Shown: positions 9,600-19,207, counted from the first letter of the stretch. The stretch: 64,000 nucleotides of DNA from Chryseobacterium indologenes (GCA_016025055.1 CP065590.1:620001-684000); one strand, 5' to 3'. The notes: a model not told the origin generated them from the letters alone. A program made the numbers and translations.

Positions 9600-10829
9600 T
9601 TATTCCGTTCTCAATGCCTCAATCGGTTTAATTCTTGAAGCTCTGTAGGCAGGAACAAATCCTGCGATGAGTCCTGAGAAAATCAATGCAATAAATGCCA
9701 TAAACACAGTTCCCCATCCTACACCAGGATTTTTAATAAAAAATTCTTCAAGACTATCTCCAAGTAAATTCAATGTTAAAATCCCGACACCGACTCCTAC
9801 AAATCCTGAAATAACTGTAATGACAACACTCTCCTGGACAATCAAAGCAACGATGCCTCTCGGTTTGGCTCCGATCGCCTTTCTCACACCAATTTCTTTG
9901 GTTCTCTCCTTTACGATATACACCATGATATTACTGATCCCGATAATTCCGGCCAATAATGTCCCGAGACCGATAAATCCTACAATCGCGGTAAGAACAG
10001 CCATAAACGTAAAGGTATCATTCATATTTTTGGCATTATTCCATACACGAACTCCGTTTTCATCATCAGGGGAAACATTTTTTCTAGATTTTAATTTATC
10101 CTGCAGCTCATCACCATATTTGATGGCCTGATCGGGAGTCAATTTATCATTATATGTGATATAGGCTATATTTACCGTATCAGAGCCTTTTTTCATCTGT
10201 TGTAAAGTGGTAATCGGCACTGTAATATGTCTTTCGTCCCTGTCTCCACCGTCATCTGAAAAAACTCCGATCACCTTGTACATTGTTCCGTTAATATCCA
10301 GCTCTTTTCCAATCGGGCTTCCGTTTTTAATCAAATCCCGCTGCACCATTCTTCCAATGACCGCAACATTCAATTTTCTTGTCAAATCCATGGAGGTCAG
10401 GTAGCGGCCGTCAATAACTTTTCTGTTTTCAATAACCTGCTCACCCGGTTCAGCACCATTGATCTGATAAAGGCCACTCTCCTTTCCGTATTTCACCATT
10501 AAATTGGCGCTGTATCTGGGGCTGGAGGGACCTGCTTTTTTCTTATCGGCATTCACTAAAAAATCATAGTCTGCATTATTCATGGTAACATTACGATCAG
10601 ACTGCAGACCTTTATAGGCTAAGGTCGCTTTTCCTGTAGAAATAATAATAAGGTTTTTGGCATCACCGGCGAAACCTTCGGAGAAAGCATTTTGAAGTCC
10701 TTTTCCTATTCCGAAAAGCACAATAAAAATAAACAACCCCAAAGCCACCGTAAACCCGGAAAGTACCGTTCGAAGTACATTACTCCGAATAGAACTGAAT
10801 ATTTCCTGCCAACGATCTAGGTCAAACAT
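9600..10829 (-). CDS. MacB-like ABC transporter permease (first permease)
   Basis: A 409-residue permease paralogous to the next gene, with an N-terminal helix (RTVLSGFTVALGLFIFIVLFG), a periplasmic MacB_PCD-type domain, and a C-terminal FtsX-type helix bundle with VKERTKEIGVRKAIGAKPRGIVALIVQES. It ends RIKPIEALRTE. The start is ATG at 10829. It lies 93 bp after the ATPase gene and 40 bp before the second permease. The operon form, one ATPase with two different permeases, recurs in Bacteroidota. Confidence 0.9.
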   Translation of the reverse strand: MFDLDRWQEIFSSIRSNVLRTVLSGFTVALGLFIFIVLFGIGKGLQNAFSEGFAGDAKNLIIISTGKATLAYKGLQSDRNVTMNNADYDFLVNADKKKAGPSSPRYSANLMVKYGKESGLYQINGAEPGEQVIENRKVIDGRYLTSMDLTRKLNVAVIGRMVQRDLIKNGSPIGKELDINGTMYKVIGVFSDDGGDRDERHITVPITTLQQMKKGSDTVNIAYITYNDKLTPDQAIKYGDELQDKLKSRKNVSPDDENGVRVWNNAKNMNDTFTFMAVLTAIVGFIGLGTLLAGIIGISNIMVYIVKERTKEIGVRKAIGAKPRGIVALIVQESVVITVISGFVGVGVGILTLNLLGDSLEEFFIKNPGVGWGTVFMAFIALIFSGLIAGFVPAYRASRIKPIEALRTE

Positions 10830-10922
10830 TTTAGTTGATATTAAAAGATTGAAAAATTTAAAGACTAAAAAACTGTATCATTAAATTTTCAAATTATTCT
10901 ATTTTCAAATTCTCAAATTCCT

Positions 10923-11612
10923 TTATAAAACAATCTGCTTAATAAACTCATCACTTTCGATGATCCCGTCTTTCAGCACTACATTCCTTTTGGTCTGCGC
11001 TGCCACATCAGGTTCGTGAGTTACAACGATAATTGTTTTTCCTTCATTGTTAATATCCTGAAGAAGCTTCATGATATCGTGAGTCGTTTTGGAATCCAAT
11101 GCTCCCGTAGGCTCATCTGCCAATACGACTTTTGGATTGGTAATCAAGGCTCTGGCAATAGCAACTCTTTGCTTTTGTCCCCCTGACAGTTCACTCGGAA
11201 GGTGGTTCGCCCATTGTGCAAGGCCTACTTTTTCCAGATATTCCATCGCCTTCTGATTACGTTCTTTTCTGGGTACGTTCTGGTAGTATAAAGGAAGTGC
11301 TACATTTTCCAGAGCGGTTTTATAATTGATCAGATTAAAGGATTGAAAAATAAATCCCAGGAACCGGCTTCTGTATTCTGCTGCTTTTACTTCAGACAAA
11401 TGCTCAATGGGAACTCCGTCCAATTCATAAGTTCCTGAATCTTTTTCATCCAGAATCCCAATAATATTAAGAAGTGTAGATTTTCCCGAACCGGAACTTC
11501 CCATAATAGAAACAAACTCGCCTTCTGAAATGTTCAGATTAATCCCTTTAAGGACGTGAAGTTTGCTTTTTCCCGTATCGTATGATTTATGTAAATCCTG
11601 AATTACTAACAT
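10923..11612 (-). CDS. ABC transporter ATP-binding protein, MacB/LolD type
   Basis: A 229-residue nucleotide-binding protein that powers the neighbouring permeases. It has Walker A SIMGSSGSGKSTLLN near residue 35, a Q-loop in FIFQSFNLI, the LSGGQKQRVAIARAL signature near 141, Walker B VVLADEPTGALDS with the catalytic Glu, and a switch His in IIVVTHEPDVA. It is the first gene of the four-gene export operon, starting with ATG at 11612. The promoter is expected in the intergenic region shared with nrdB, but I could not place it with confidence. Confidence 0.92.
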   Translation of the reverse strand: MLVIQDLHKSYDTGKSKLHVLKGINLNISEGEFVSIMGSSGSGKSTLLNIIGILDEKDSGTYELDGVPIEHLSEVKAAEYRSRFLGFIFQSFNLINYKTALENVALPLYYQNVPRKERNQKAMEYLEKVGLAQWANHLPSELSGGQKQRVAIARALITNPKVVLADEPTGALDSKTTHDIMKLLQDINNEGKTIIVVTHEPDVAAQTKRNVVLKDGIIESDEFIKQIVL

Positions 11613-11820
11613 TAAGTGATCTATGTTTTATACCCAATAAGTAGATGATATTTTCAAATTGTTACAAGAATAAAAATTTATTCAAATATTTTTTTGTTTA
11701 ATACATTAATCCTTTATTACAAGCTATTTATTGAATTTTGTTTAACTGTAACTTTAGTTTTCTATCTATTTCTCCACTCCATCCCTCTTCAGGCTATTAT
11801 TCGTGGCTGTTTCATGTAAA

Positions 11821-12001
11821 TGTGGAAAACTTTTACGGCTAAAAGTCAACTGATTAGTATTTACCTCTTTCAAAATCAGTTCTTTTTTTTCGAACTTTGT
11901 ATTTAGATTCTGATCAGAAACACAAACTTAAAATGTGAATAACCAATATTCACAACCATCACAAAAACAAAAGGTTACACATTTTACGAACGTTATCCAC
12001 A
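11821..12001 (+). promoter_or_regulatory. nrdB upstream region with two DnaA-box matches and an inverted repeat
   Basis: The 425-bp gap before nrdB holds a perfect DnaA box TTATCCACA (11993-12001) 36 bp before the start codon, and a second match to TTWTNCACA on the opposite strand (TGTGGAAAA, 11821-11829). Between them is a perfect 7-bp inverted repeat, GTGAATA, 5 bp, TATTCAC (11935-11953), a candidate operator for a ribonucleotide-reductase regulator. In E. coli DnaA regulates nrdAB, so DnaA control here is a reasonable inference. The sites are seen; their function is inferred. Confidence 0.5.
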
Positions 12002-12037
12002 GAGATCTGAATTATTTAATTATAAAGATATTTTAAT

Positions 12038-13012
12038 ATGGGAATTTTTGATAAGAGAGTAAGTTATAAGCCATTTGAATACCCGGAGGTGCTGCAATTT
12101 GTAGAAGCAATCAACAAATCATTCTGGGTACATTCGGAAGTGGACTTTACTGCAGATGTACAAGATTTTCATTCGCAGTTGGAACCGCATGAGAAGAACG
12201 CTGTGAAAAATGCGCTGTTGGCCATTGCACAGATCGAGGTGTCTGTAAAGACATTCTGGGGAAATTTATATAACCACCTTCCAAAACCGGAATTTAATGG
12301 ATTAGGATCTACCTTTGCAGAATGCGAGTTCCGTCATTCTGAAGCATATTCCCGTTTATTAGAGGTATTGGGATATAATGACGAGTTCCTTAACGTCATT
12401 GAAATTCCTGCCGTAAAAGGCAGAATCGAGTTTCTTGGAAATGCCTTAAAACATGCCAATTCAGCAACTCCCAAAGAATATGTTTCTGCACTGTTACTTT
12501 TCAGTATCCTGGTAGAAAACGTTTCTCTTTTCTCTCAATTTGCCATTATTCTTTCTTTCACAAGATTTAAAGGATTCATGAAAAATGTTTCCAATATCAT
12601 CGCATGGACTTCTGTAGATGAGCAGATTCACGCCAATGCAGGAATCTACCTGATCAATAAAATCCGTGAAGAACAACCTGATCTTTTAACAGACAGCGAT
12701 ATTGAAGATATCTACACGCTGGTAGATGAATCTATCGCAAGAGAAGGTGACATCCTTAGCTGGATCTTTGAATTGGGTGAAATCGACAATGTATCTAAAG
12801 AAGACCTGTTGAACTTCATGAAGTACCGTGTAGACGACAGTTTAAAGAAAATCAATATGAAAACAAGATACAACATCACTCCTGAGCAATACAGACCAAT
12901 GGTATGGTTCGAGGAAGAAGTATTCGCAAATTCATTGGATGATTTCTTTGCCAAAAGACCTGTAGATTATACGAAACACGATAAGAGTATCACTGCAAAC
13001 GATTTATTCTAA
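12038..13012 (+). CDS. nrdB: Ribonucleoside-diphosphate reductase class I, beta subunit
   Basis: The 324-residue radical-bearing subunit of ribonucleotide reductase, which houses a di-iron site and a tyrosyl radical needed to make deoxyribonucleotides. The AECEFRHSEAYSRLLE segment places metal ligands E97 and H100 and the radical tyrosine Y104 in the class Ia spacing (E, +3 H, +4 Y). Further ligands lie in a helix ending WTSVDEQIHANAG. Start is ATG at 12038. It is followed by an ABM-domain gene and nrdA in the same direction. Confidence 0.95.
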   Translation: MGIFDKRVSYKPFEYPEVLQFVEAINKSFWVHSEVDFTADVQDFHSQLEPHEKNAVKNALLAIAQIEVSVKTFWGNLYNHLPKPEFNGLGSTFAECEFRHSEAYSRLLEVLGYNDEFLNVIEIPAVKGRIEFLGNALKHANSATPKEYVSALLLFSILVENVSLFSQFAIILSFTRFKGFMKNVSNIIAWTSVDEQIHANAGIYLINKIREEQPDLLTDSDIEDIYTLVDESIAREGDILSWIFELGEIDNVSKEDLLNFMKYRVDDSLKKINMKTRYNITPEQYRPMVWFEEEVFANSLDDFFAKRPVDYTKHDKSITANDLF

Positions 13013-13020
13013 GAGAAAAG

Positions 13021-13118
13021 GCGCGAGCGAAGCGAGCGTCGAAACATATAGTATTAGCGTTTTGTCGTTCTGAACAAATAAAGGAATCATACAGCATTCT
13101 TCATTTCTCAAAATGACA
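13021..13118. repeat. REP-like intergenic repeat between nrdB and the ABM gene
   Basis: Two elements lie together. At 13021-13039 GCGAGCG repeats twice around GAA, far more GC-rich than its surroundings. At 13063-13075 and 13106-13118 there is an imperfect 13-bp inverted repeat beginning TGTCGTTCTGA, about 30 bp apart. Sequences of this kind are common dispersed intergenic palindromes in Flavobacteriia. Copy number cannot be checked here. Confidence 0.5.
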
Positions 13119-13143
13119 TGTTTAAATAAAAATAAACACAAAA

Positions 13144-13434
13144 ATGATTAATGTAATCGTAACCTATACGGTAAAACCTGAATTTGTTCCAGCTAATAAA
13201 GCTAATATTCAAAAGTTTCTGGATGATTTTAAAAACCTGGATCAATCAACCTTTGAATATAAAGTATATACAAAAGAAGACGGCGTTACATTTTTGCACT
13301 ATTCAAACTACATCAATGAAGAAGTTCAGCATGAAGTTTTGAATAAACCATCTTTTAAGGAGTTTCAAAGATTAAGAGATGAAAGTGGGCTCAATGGTTC
13401 CCACAAAGTAGAAATTTTACAATCAATAATATAA
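13144..13434 (+). CDS. ABM-domain protein (putative quinol monooxygenase-like)
   Basis: A 96-residue single-domain protein of the dimeric alpha/beta-barrel (ABM) type. It starts with a beta strand (INVIVTYTVKPEF), continues FEYKVYTKEDGVTFLHYSNYINEEVQHEV, and ends SHKVEILQSI, the strand order seen in antibiotic-biosynthesis-monooxygenase-like proteins. Such proteins act on quinones or other aromatics without a metal, or have no known reaction. It sits between nrdB and nrdA, separated from nrdB by a repeat-bearing 131-bp gap and 55 bp before nrdA. A link to nucleotide reduction is not established. Confidence 0.6.
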   Translation: MINVIVTYTVKPEFVPANKANIQKFLDDFKNLDQSTFEYKVYTKEDGVTFLHYSNYINEEVQHEVLNKPSFKEFQRLRDESGLNGSHKVEILQSII

Positions 13435-13489
13435 AAAAACAAAATTCCGGAGTGATGATCCCATTCCGGAATTCGAAAATATAACATCT

Positions 13490-15148
13490 ATGGAAGAGCA
13501 AAATTCAAATATATGGTGGCTCAACGAGGAGTCTGAGCAAATGCTGAACAGAGGGTACCTGTTGAAAGGGGAAACGGTAGACGGGGCTATCGACAGAATT
13601 ACCACTGCAGCTGCAAAAAGACTGTACAAACCTGAGCTTCAACCGGCTTTTAAAGAAATGATCACTAAGGGATGGATCAGTTTCTCATCTCCCGTATGGG
13701 CTAATATGGGAACGCAAAGAGGTCTTCCTATCTCATGTTTTAACACCCACATTCCTGACAGTATTGAAGGTATTACTCACAAAATGGGTGAAGTAATTAT
13801 GCAGACAAAAATTGGTGGAGGAACTTCAGGATATTTCGGAGAATTAAGAAACAGAGGTACTGCAGTTACTGACAATGGAAAATCTTCGGGAGCCGTATCG
13901 TTTATGAAGCTTTTTGATACCGCAATGGATGTTGTATCTCAGGGAGGCGTAAGAAGAGGTGCTTTTGCTGCTTATTTAGATATTGACCACGGAGATATTG
14001 AAGAATTCTTATCCATCAAAGATATCGGAAGCCCTATTCAGAACCTGTTTACAGGGGTATGTGTTCCGGATTACTGGATGCAGGACATGATCGACGGTGA
14101 TATGGAAAAACGTAAAGTTTGGGCAAGAGTTTTAGAAAGCCGCCAGCAAAAAGGTCTTCCATATATTTTCTTTACAGATAACGTTAACAGAAATAAGCCA
14201 CAGGTTTATAAAGATTTAGGAATGACGGTGAATGCAAGTAACCTTTGTTCAGAAATTATGCTTCCATCCACTATGGAAGAATCTTTCATCTGCTGCCTTT
14301 CGTCAATGAACCTTGAGTTGTATGACGAGTGGAAAGATACAGATGCTGTAAAATTAGCTGTGTATTTCCTTGACGCTGTTTTATCAGAATTTATTGATAA
14401 GACAGAAGGAAACTATTACCTTCAGGGAGCAAGAAACTTCGCTATGCGTCACAGAGCTCTTGGATTAGGAGTTTTAGGATACCATTCTTATTTACAGAAA
14501 AATATGATCCCGTTTGAAAGTTTTGAAGCAACCCAATTCAATGCAAGAGCATTCAGACATATCAAAGAACAAGCTGAACAGGCTTCAAGAGAGCTTGCCA
14601 ACATATACGGAGAACCTGAGGTATTGAAAGGATACGGACTGAGAAATACCACGACCATGGCTATTGCTCCTACCACTTCAAGTTCTGCCATCTTAGGACA
14701 AACCTCTCCGGGAATTGAGCCTTTCTCTTCCAACTACTATAAAGCAGGTCTTGCTAAAGGAAACTTTATGCGTAAAAACAAATACCTTGCAAAATTATTG
14801 GAAGAAAAAGGATTGGACAACGAAGAAACATGGAGAACCATCATGTTGAACCACGGTTCCGTACAGCACCTGAATGAACTGACTCCTGAAGAAAAGGCAG
14901 TATTCAAAACATTCAAGGAGATTTCTCCGATGGAGATCATTTCTCAGGCTGCACAGAGACAACAATATATAGACCAGGCACAATCACTGAATCTTCAGAT
15001 TCCTTCTACAATGCCTGTAAAAGATGTGAATTACCTGTATATTGAAGCCTGGAAAAAAGGAGTAAAAACATTGTATTACCAAAGAAGTTCTTCTGTTTCA
15101 AAAGAAATGATGGTGAACTTTGTGTCATGTTCAAGCTGTGAGGCTTAG
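13490..15148 (+). CDS. nrdA: Ribonucleoside-diphosphate reductase class I, alpha subunit
   Basis: The 552-residue catalytic subunit reducing ribonucleoside diphosphates. It lacks an N-terminal ATP-cone, since the protein begins almost at the catalytic barrel (WWLNEESEQMLNRGYLL), so overall activity is not regulated by that domain. Active-site cysteines are seen in LPISCFNTHIPDS, in NLCSEI with its Asn and Glu, and in the CCLSSMNLE segment. The C-terminal SCSSCEA carries the redox-active pair that relays electrons. Start is ATG at 13490. A terminator follows. Confidence 0.95.
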   Translation: MEEQNSNIWWLNEESEQMLNRGYLLKGETVDGAIDRITTAAAKRLYKPELQPAFKEMITKGWISFSSPVWANMGTQRGLPISCFNTHIPDSIEGITHKMGEVIMQTKIGGGTSGYFGELRNRGTAVTDNGKSSGAVSFMKLFDTAMDVVSQGGVRRGAFAAYLDIDHGDIEEFLSIKDIGSPIQNLFTGVCVPDYWMQDMIDGDMEKRKVWARVLESRQQKGLPYIFFTDNVNRNKPQVYKDLGMTVNASNLCSEIMLPSTMEESFICCLSSMNLELYDEWKDTDAVKLAVYFLDAVLSEFIDKTEGNYYLQGARNFAMRHRALGLGVLGYHSYLQKNMIPFESFEATQFNARAFRHIKEQAEQASRELANIYGEPEVLKGYGLRNTTTMAIAPTTSSSAILGQTSPGIEPFSSNYYKAGLAKGNFMRKNKYLAKLLEEKGLDNEETWRTIMLNHGSVQHLNELTPEEKAVFKTFKEISPMEIISQAAQRQQYIDQAQSLNLQIPSTMPVKDVNYLYIEAWKKGVKTLYYQRSSSVSKEMMVNFVSCSSCEA

Positions 15149-15177
15149 ACTCAAGTAATAAACACGCTATATTATTA

Positions 15178-15205
15178 AAGGCATACCGAAAGGTGTGCTT
15201 TTTTA
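15178..15205 (+). terminator. Intrinsic terminator of the nrd operon
   Basis: GCATACC, loop GAAA, GGTGTGC (15181-15198) followed by six T, 30 bp after the nrdA stop. A GNRA-type tetraloop closes a 7-bp stem with one G-U pair. Confidence 0.8.
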
Positions 15206-15286
15206 TTTTCTTAACCGGCCGGCTTTATCCCTAAGAAAATTGTACTACTTTTACAGTTACCAGGATAAAAAATTATTGCCATAGAA

Positions 15287-15313
15287 AAGGCCCGGAAAGA
15301 AAATCCGGACCTT
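15287..15313 (-). terminator. Probable terminator of the TonB-receptor gene
   Basis: On the minus strand a 10-bp stem (15304-15313 with 15287-15296) with one G-U pair and a 7-nt loop lies about 37 bp after the receptor gene stop, followed by a short T-rich run. Confidence 0.6.
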
Positions 15314-15349
15314 GAAAAAGAATTATATCGAAGTAAAGTAAATAAAGTA

Positions 15350-18300
15350 TTAAAAATTATATCTTATCCCCAGCTGCGCCTGGAATCTGGAGGCAAACTG
15401 ATCGATAGTATATGGCAATCCCGGTGTTTTAAAGTTATAGGTAGGATCACCCGCTGATGGTTGACCTGCAGCTACGTTTCCTACTTTAGTCAATCCTACA
15501 CTTGCCGTAGAGTTGAATGTATTAGGTACAAAATACACTTTTCCCCAGTCTTTATTCAGCAGGTTGGTAAAGTTGATAATACTTAACGAAATCTGTAGTG
15601 TATTTTTAGATTTTTCACTCAATTTGATTTCGTCCATTATTCTGATATCAGCCTGAATATTCCAAGGGGTAACATCTCCGTTTCTCTCGGTAAATTTTCC
15701 TCTTCTGGATTTTAAATAATCATTATTGTTGACAAAATTTTCATAATCAGCAATCTGTTGCTGGGCACTTACCAAAACATTTCCTGTTCCGTCTTTGATG
15801 GGAACGATGTATTTGGCTGCTTCAGCGGCATCTTTAAAAATATAAGACAGACCTGCCGCTTGTCCCGTATTAGCAATGGTACTGTTGACAAATCCCCACG
15901 TGAAAGGATTTCCTGATTGTGCATTGAAATATACATTGGTGTACAACCTGTTCGATTTAGAAATATTAAAGGCATATCCCAGATTTGCCACTACCCTGTT
16001 TTTGATGGCAAAGTTGGAAGTTGTCAGCTTAGGATCATTAGGAGTTAATGACTGGTTCATTTGCCAGTTGCTTTCCATAGAGTTTCTGATCCCGTTGGTA
16101 ATATCTTTAGCATCCCCATAGGTATACGCAACAAAGAAATTGAATCCGAAGTTATATGATTTTGACAACTGCGCTGTCAGGTTATAGCGGTATCCTTCTT
16201 TTGTATTGGACAGGAGGTAAGCATTAGAAAACTTACTGTTGATATTGGTGGTATAGATCGGCATCTCATGATTCACATCATAGCTGTAATAGGTCACATT
16301 ATCCGTTTTATTAACCTGCTGGAATTTTAAGTCGTACAGTACTTTTGTATAAATTCCTTCCAAAGTAAATTTATATCCTTGTAAGTTATAATCAAATGCA
16401 AGGGAACTTCTCCATACTCTCGGCATTTTAAAATTATTATCAATAAGGTCTACCTGTACCTTGGAAGAATTCTGCCAGTTCGCAAAATTGGAACCTATCA
16501 GCGGGTCTCCGTTGGCAGCAATCTGAGCAGCTGTGGGTGCATTATAATCGTAGCTTCCAAAACCTACCCCGTCATTGTAATACGCATATCCAAGCCATGC
16601 AAATGGAATTCTTCCTACAAAAATACCCGAGCCACCTCTCAGAACCATTGATCTGTCTTCGGTAACATCAATGGTAAACCCTAGTCTTGGAGAGATAGTC
16701 GGTTTATTAAGATACGTATTGGTTAACTGGCTTAAGGGCGTATAGGTATAAGTGTTCCCAAAATTAGGATCTTGTGGAGAATTGTTTACCAACGGGCTCA
16801 GCTGCGGTTTATTAGGCAAATCGGTATAATCGACCCTGATTCCCGGAGAAAGTCTTACCCTTCCCCAATTGATCTCATCCTGCAAGTATAATGAAAGGAG
16901 ATTGACTTTATACTGGGCATAAGGATTATCAAAAAGAGTCTGTCTGCTGTCTCCGTTAAAAGGATAGGTTCCTCTTATTCTGGAAGGAGTACCGTTATAA
17001 AAATCATTCAAACTTTTATAAGATATTCTTCCGTTTAAAGCATTGACAAAACCGTAATTGATATTATACAGTTCATTATGAGTTCCCAATAAGAAAGTAT
17101 GGTTTCCTGTTTTATAAGTAAGGTTGTCGGTAATTTCGAATGTTTTCTGTTTCATGTTGAAAACAGTTGCTTCCCTGTCATTACCCAACAGAATAGTTCC
17201 GCCGTTATAACTGATTTCGACCTGCGGAAACATCGCATTTCCTGAGGTAGGATCTCTGTAATCATGAATAGAAGAATACCCTGCCACAAAACTATTGCTC
17301 CATTTATCATTGAAACGGCTTTTCAACTCAAGTGTGGTAGTAGACGCAGTATTTTTCTGGACGAAATCCATACTGGCAAATCTGAAATTGGCGCCATCCC
17401 TTTCCAGGTTGGAAGCCTGGGAAAATACTGTATTATTTTTAATGGATAAGGTATGTTTATCATTAATTTTCCAATCTAACTTGTTGAAAAGCTTGGCGCT
17501 TTCAGAGAAATTATTGTACTGATTAAAACTACCAACGTTAAAGCCATATTTGTTTTGTACAAAATCTGAAATCTGTTGTGCTACGGTCTGGTTTACCAAT
17601 GCATTGGGATCACTGGCGTTATAAAAAACAGGATCTGTTCTCTTTGTATATTCGAGATTGGTAAATAAAAACACCTTGTCTCTCACCACCGGCAAGCCAA
17701 CTCTTCCACCATAGATAAAATCTGAGAAATCCTTGGGCATTTTTGAATGATCTCCTACCCTGTTATTCCCGGTAATCGCAGCATTCCTTCCGTACACATA
17801 CATAGATCCCGTAATATCATTACTTCCGCTTCTGGTCACCGCGTTGATACTTCCTCCGAGAAAATTTCCCAGCTTTACGTCATAAGGAGCAATATAAACC
17901 TGTACATCCTGAATAGCATCCAGACTTATCGAGTTGGAGCGCGTACTGCTACCAGGCATCCCGGAGGTTCCCGTCTGCCCTCCTAACGAAGGACTGAACC
18001 CAATGGCATCATTATTTATAGAACCATCAATCGTAACATTATTATAACGGAAATTTGTTCCGTTAAAAGAGTTATTGGCGCTCTGAGGCACCAATTTGGT
18101 AACATCCTGAATCCCCCTGTTGATATTAGGAAGCCCTGATATCTGAGCCTGAGTGATTCCCACACCATTCTTTACCGCAGTCTTTTTAGATGTTATTTTC
18201 ACTTCATCGATTGTTTTTTCCTTACTCCCCAGATCTACCAAAGGTAGATCGTTATTTCCTAAAGACAGCTGTAAATTGGTATTTTCATAGATCACCTTTG

Positions 18301-18535
18301 AACCATCCAGGACCTCGATCTTGTAAGGGCCACCCGGCTGAAGGTTATCCAGACTAAACTGTCCTTTACTGTTACTTTTCGTCTCAAAAGTACTATTGGT
18401 AGGCACGTGTACTACCTTTACAGTGACTTCAGACGAAATCCCCTTTAATCTTCCAAAAATTTTAGAACTGGTTTCCTGTGAAAATGCAAACCCAAACGAT
18501 AATAAGGCAAAAGCACAGATCAATTTTTTCTTCAT
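15350..18535 (-). CDS. TonB-dependent outer-membrane receptor, Oar-like, with carboxypeptidase-like regulatory domain
   Basis: A 1061-residue outer-membrane protein with a signal peptide ending in SFGFAFSQ. A carboxypeptidase-regulatory-like beta domain (about residues 25-105, IFGRLKGISSEVTVKVVH) precedes a plug domain with GVGITQAQISGLPNINRGIQDV and the mutable loop NNVTIDGSINNDAIG. A 22-stranded barrel follows, ending in an aromatic residue (LGIRYNF), the usual BAM signal. It most resembles Oar-type receptors; the cargo is unknown and no SusD-like partner is adjacent. It is transcribed alone. Confidence 0.9.
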   Translation of the reverse strand: MKKKLICAFALLSFGFAFSQETSSKIFGRLKGISSEVTVKVVHVPTNSTFETKSNSKGQFSLDNLQPGGPYKIEVLDGSKVIYENTNLQLSLGNNDLPLVDLGSKEKTIDEVKITSKKTAVKNGVGITQAQISGLPNINRGIQDVTKLVPQSANNSFNGTNFRYNNVTIDGSINNDAIGFSPSLGGQTGTSGMPGSSTRSNSISLDAIQDVQVYIAPYDVKLGNFLGGSINAVTRSGSNDITGSMYVYGRNAAITGNNRVGDHSKMPKDFSDFIYGGRVGLPVVRDKVFLFTNLEYTKRTDPVFYNASDPNALVNQTVAQQISDFVQNKYGFNVGSFNQYNNFSESAKLFNKLDWKINDKHTLSIKNNTVFSQASNLERDGANFRFASMDFVQKNTASTTTLELKSRFNDKWSNSFVAGYSSIHDYRDPTSGNAMFPQVEISYNGGTILLGNDREATVFNMKQKTFEITDNLTYKTGNHTFLLGTHNELYNINYGFVNALNGRISYKSLNDFYNGTPSRIRGTYPFNGDSRQTLFDNPYAQYKVNLLSLYLQDEINWGRVRLSPGIRVDYTDLPNKPQLSPLVNNSPQDPNFGNTYTYTPLSQLTNTYLNKPTISPRLGFTIDVTEDRSMVLRGGSGIFVGRIPFAWLGYAYYNDGVGFGSYDYNAPTAAQIAANGDPLIGSNFANWQNSSKVQVDLIDNNFKMPRVWRSSLAFDYNLQGYKFTLEGIYTKVLYDLKFQQVNKTDNVTYYSYDVNHEMPIYTTNINSKFSNAYLLSNTKEGYRYNLTAQLSKSYNFGFNFFVAYTYGDAKDITNGIRNSMESNWQMNQSLTPNDPKLTTSNFAIKNRVVANLGYAFNISKSNRLYTNVYFNAQSGNPFTWGFVNSTIANTGQAAGLSYIFKDAAEAAKYIVPIKDGTGNVLVSAQQQIADYENFVNNNDYLKSRRGKFTERNGDVTPWNIQADIRIMDEIKLSEKSKNTLQISLSIINFTNLLNKDWGKVYFVPNTFNSTASVGLTKVGNVAAGQPSAGDPTYNFKTPGLPYTIDQFASRFQAQLGIRYNF

Positions 18536-18697
18536 ATTTTTTATTACTAAAACCTGCCGTAAAAGTAGATGTACTAAATATGAAGTGTGGTAACATAAAA
18601 TTAATATTATGTAACAGGATGTTTAACATTTCCTTAAAAAAACTTAATATCAATACCAGAGGAGTTTCCGACATTTTTTCCCACATATTTATTATCA

Positions 18698-19113
18698 TTG
18701 GCATCTTTACCGCTGATCAACCAGCTGAATATCTCTCCTAGCGGTAATGTAAGAAATGTCTTTTTTAATAATTGTCCCCAGATTACTCACCTCAACTTTT
18801 CCGGTTCATCACAATTGCAGGAAGTTTCGTTATGGAATATGGCGAATCTCACATGCGTGAACTTAAGAAACGGCTCAACGGAAGATTTAGTTGATTTTAA
18901 CAATAATAACTCCGGCTTATCGGTTTGTGTGGATGACAGATGGATGAGGTTCAGATGATGTATCCTGATATCACATTTACGACCAACTGTAGGGAAAGCA
19001 CACGGGCCCTCACACCGGAAATCACAGGAAAGAAAATCCGTTTTTTTCCCAACGCTGTAAAAGATATTCTTTTTGTGAACGCAGATTCTCCTATACAGGG
19101 TTATAACAAATAA
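18698..19113 (+). pseudogene. Remnant of a secreted leucine-rich-repeat protein with T9SS sorting domain
   Basis: The 700 bp between the TonB receptor and the DUF72 gene contain the 3' end of a former gene in two frames. Frame one reads LRR-like units (NVFFNNCPQITHLNFSG, then QLQEVSLWNMANLTCVNL) ending LSVCVDDRWM. The second frame takes over near 18945 with MMYPDITFTTNC and a T9SS type A sorting-like segment, KKIRFFPNAVKDILFVNADS, ending at TAA 19111-19113. No signal peptide or start was found, and the frame upstream closes near 18640. The order LRR, Cys-capped unit, sorting domain is that of secreted LRR proteins of Chryseobacterium. It is truncated at the 5' end and frameshifted once; decay is likelier than a single read error. 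Confidence 0.6.
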
Positions 19114-19207
19114 AAATCGGGTTACAGAAAAAATCATCACAAAATAACAAGACTTAATACAATTGTTTTCGATAAAAATCATAGAACTTTCTATGATTTT
19201 TTTGGTT

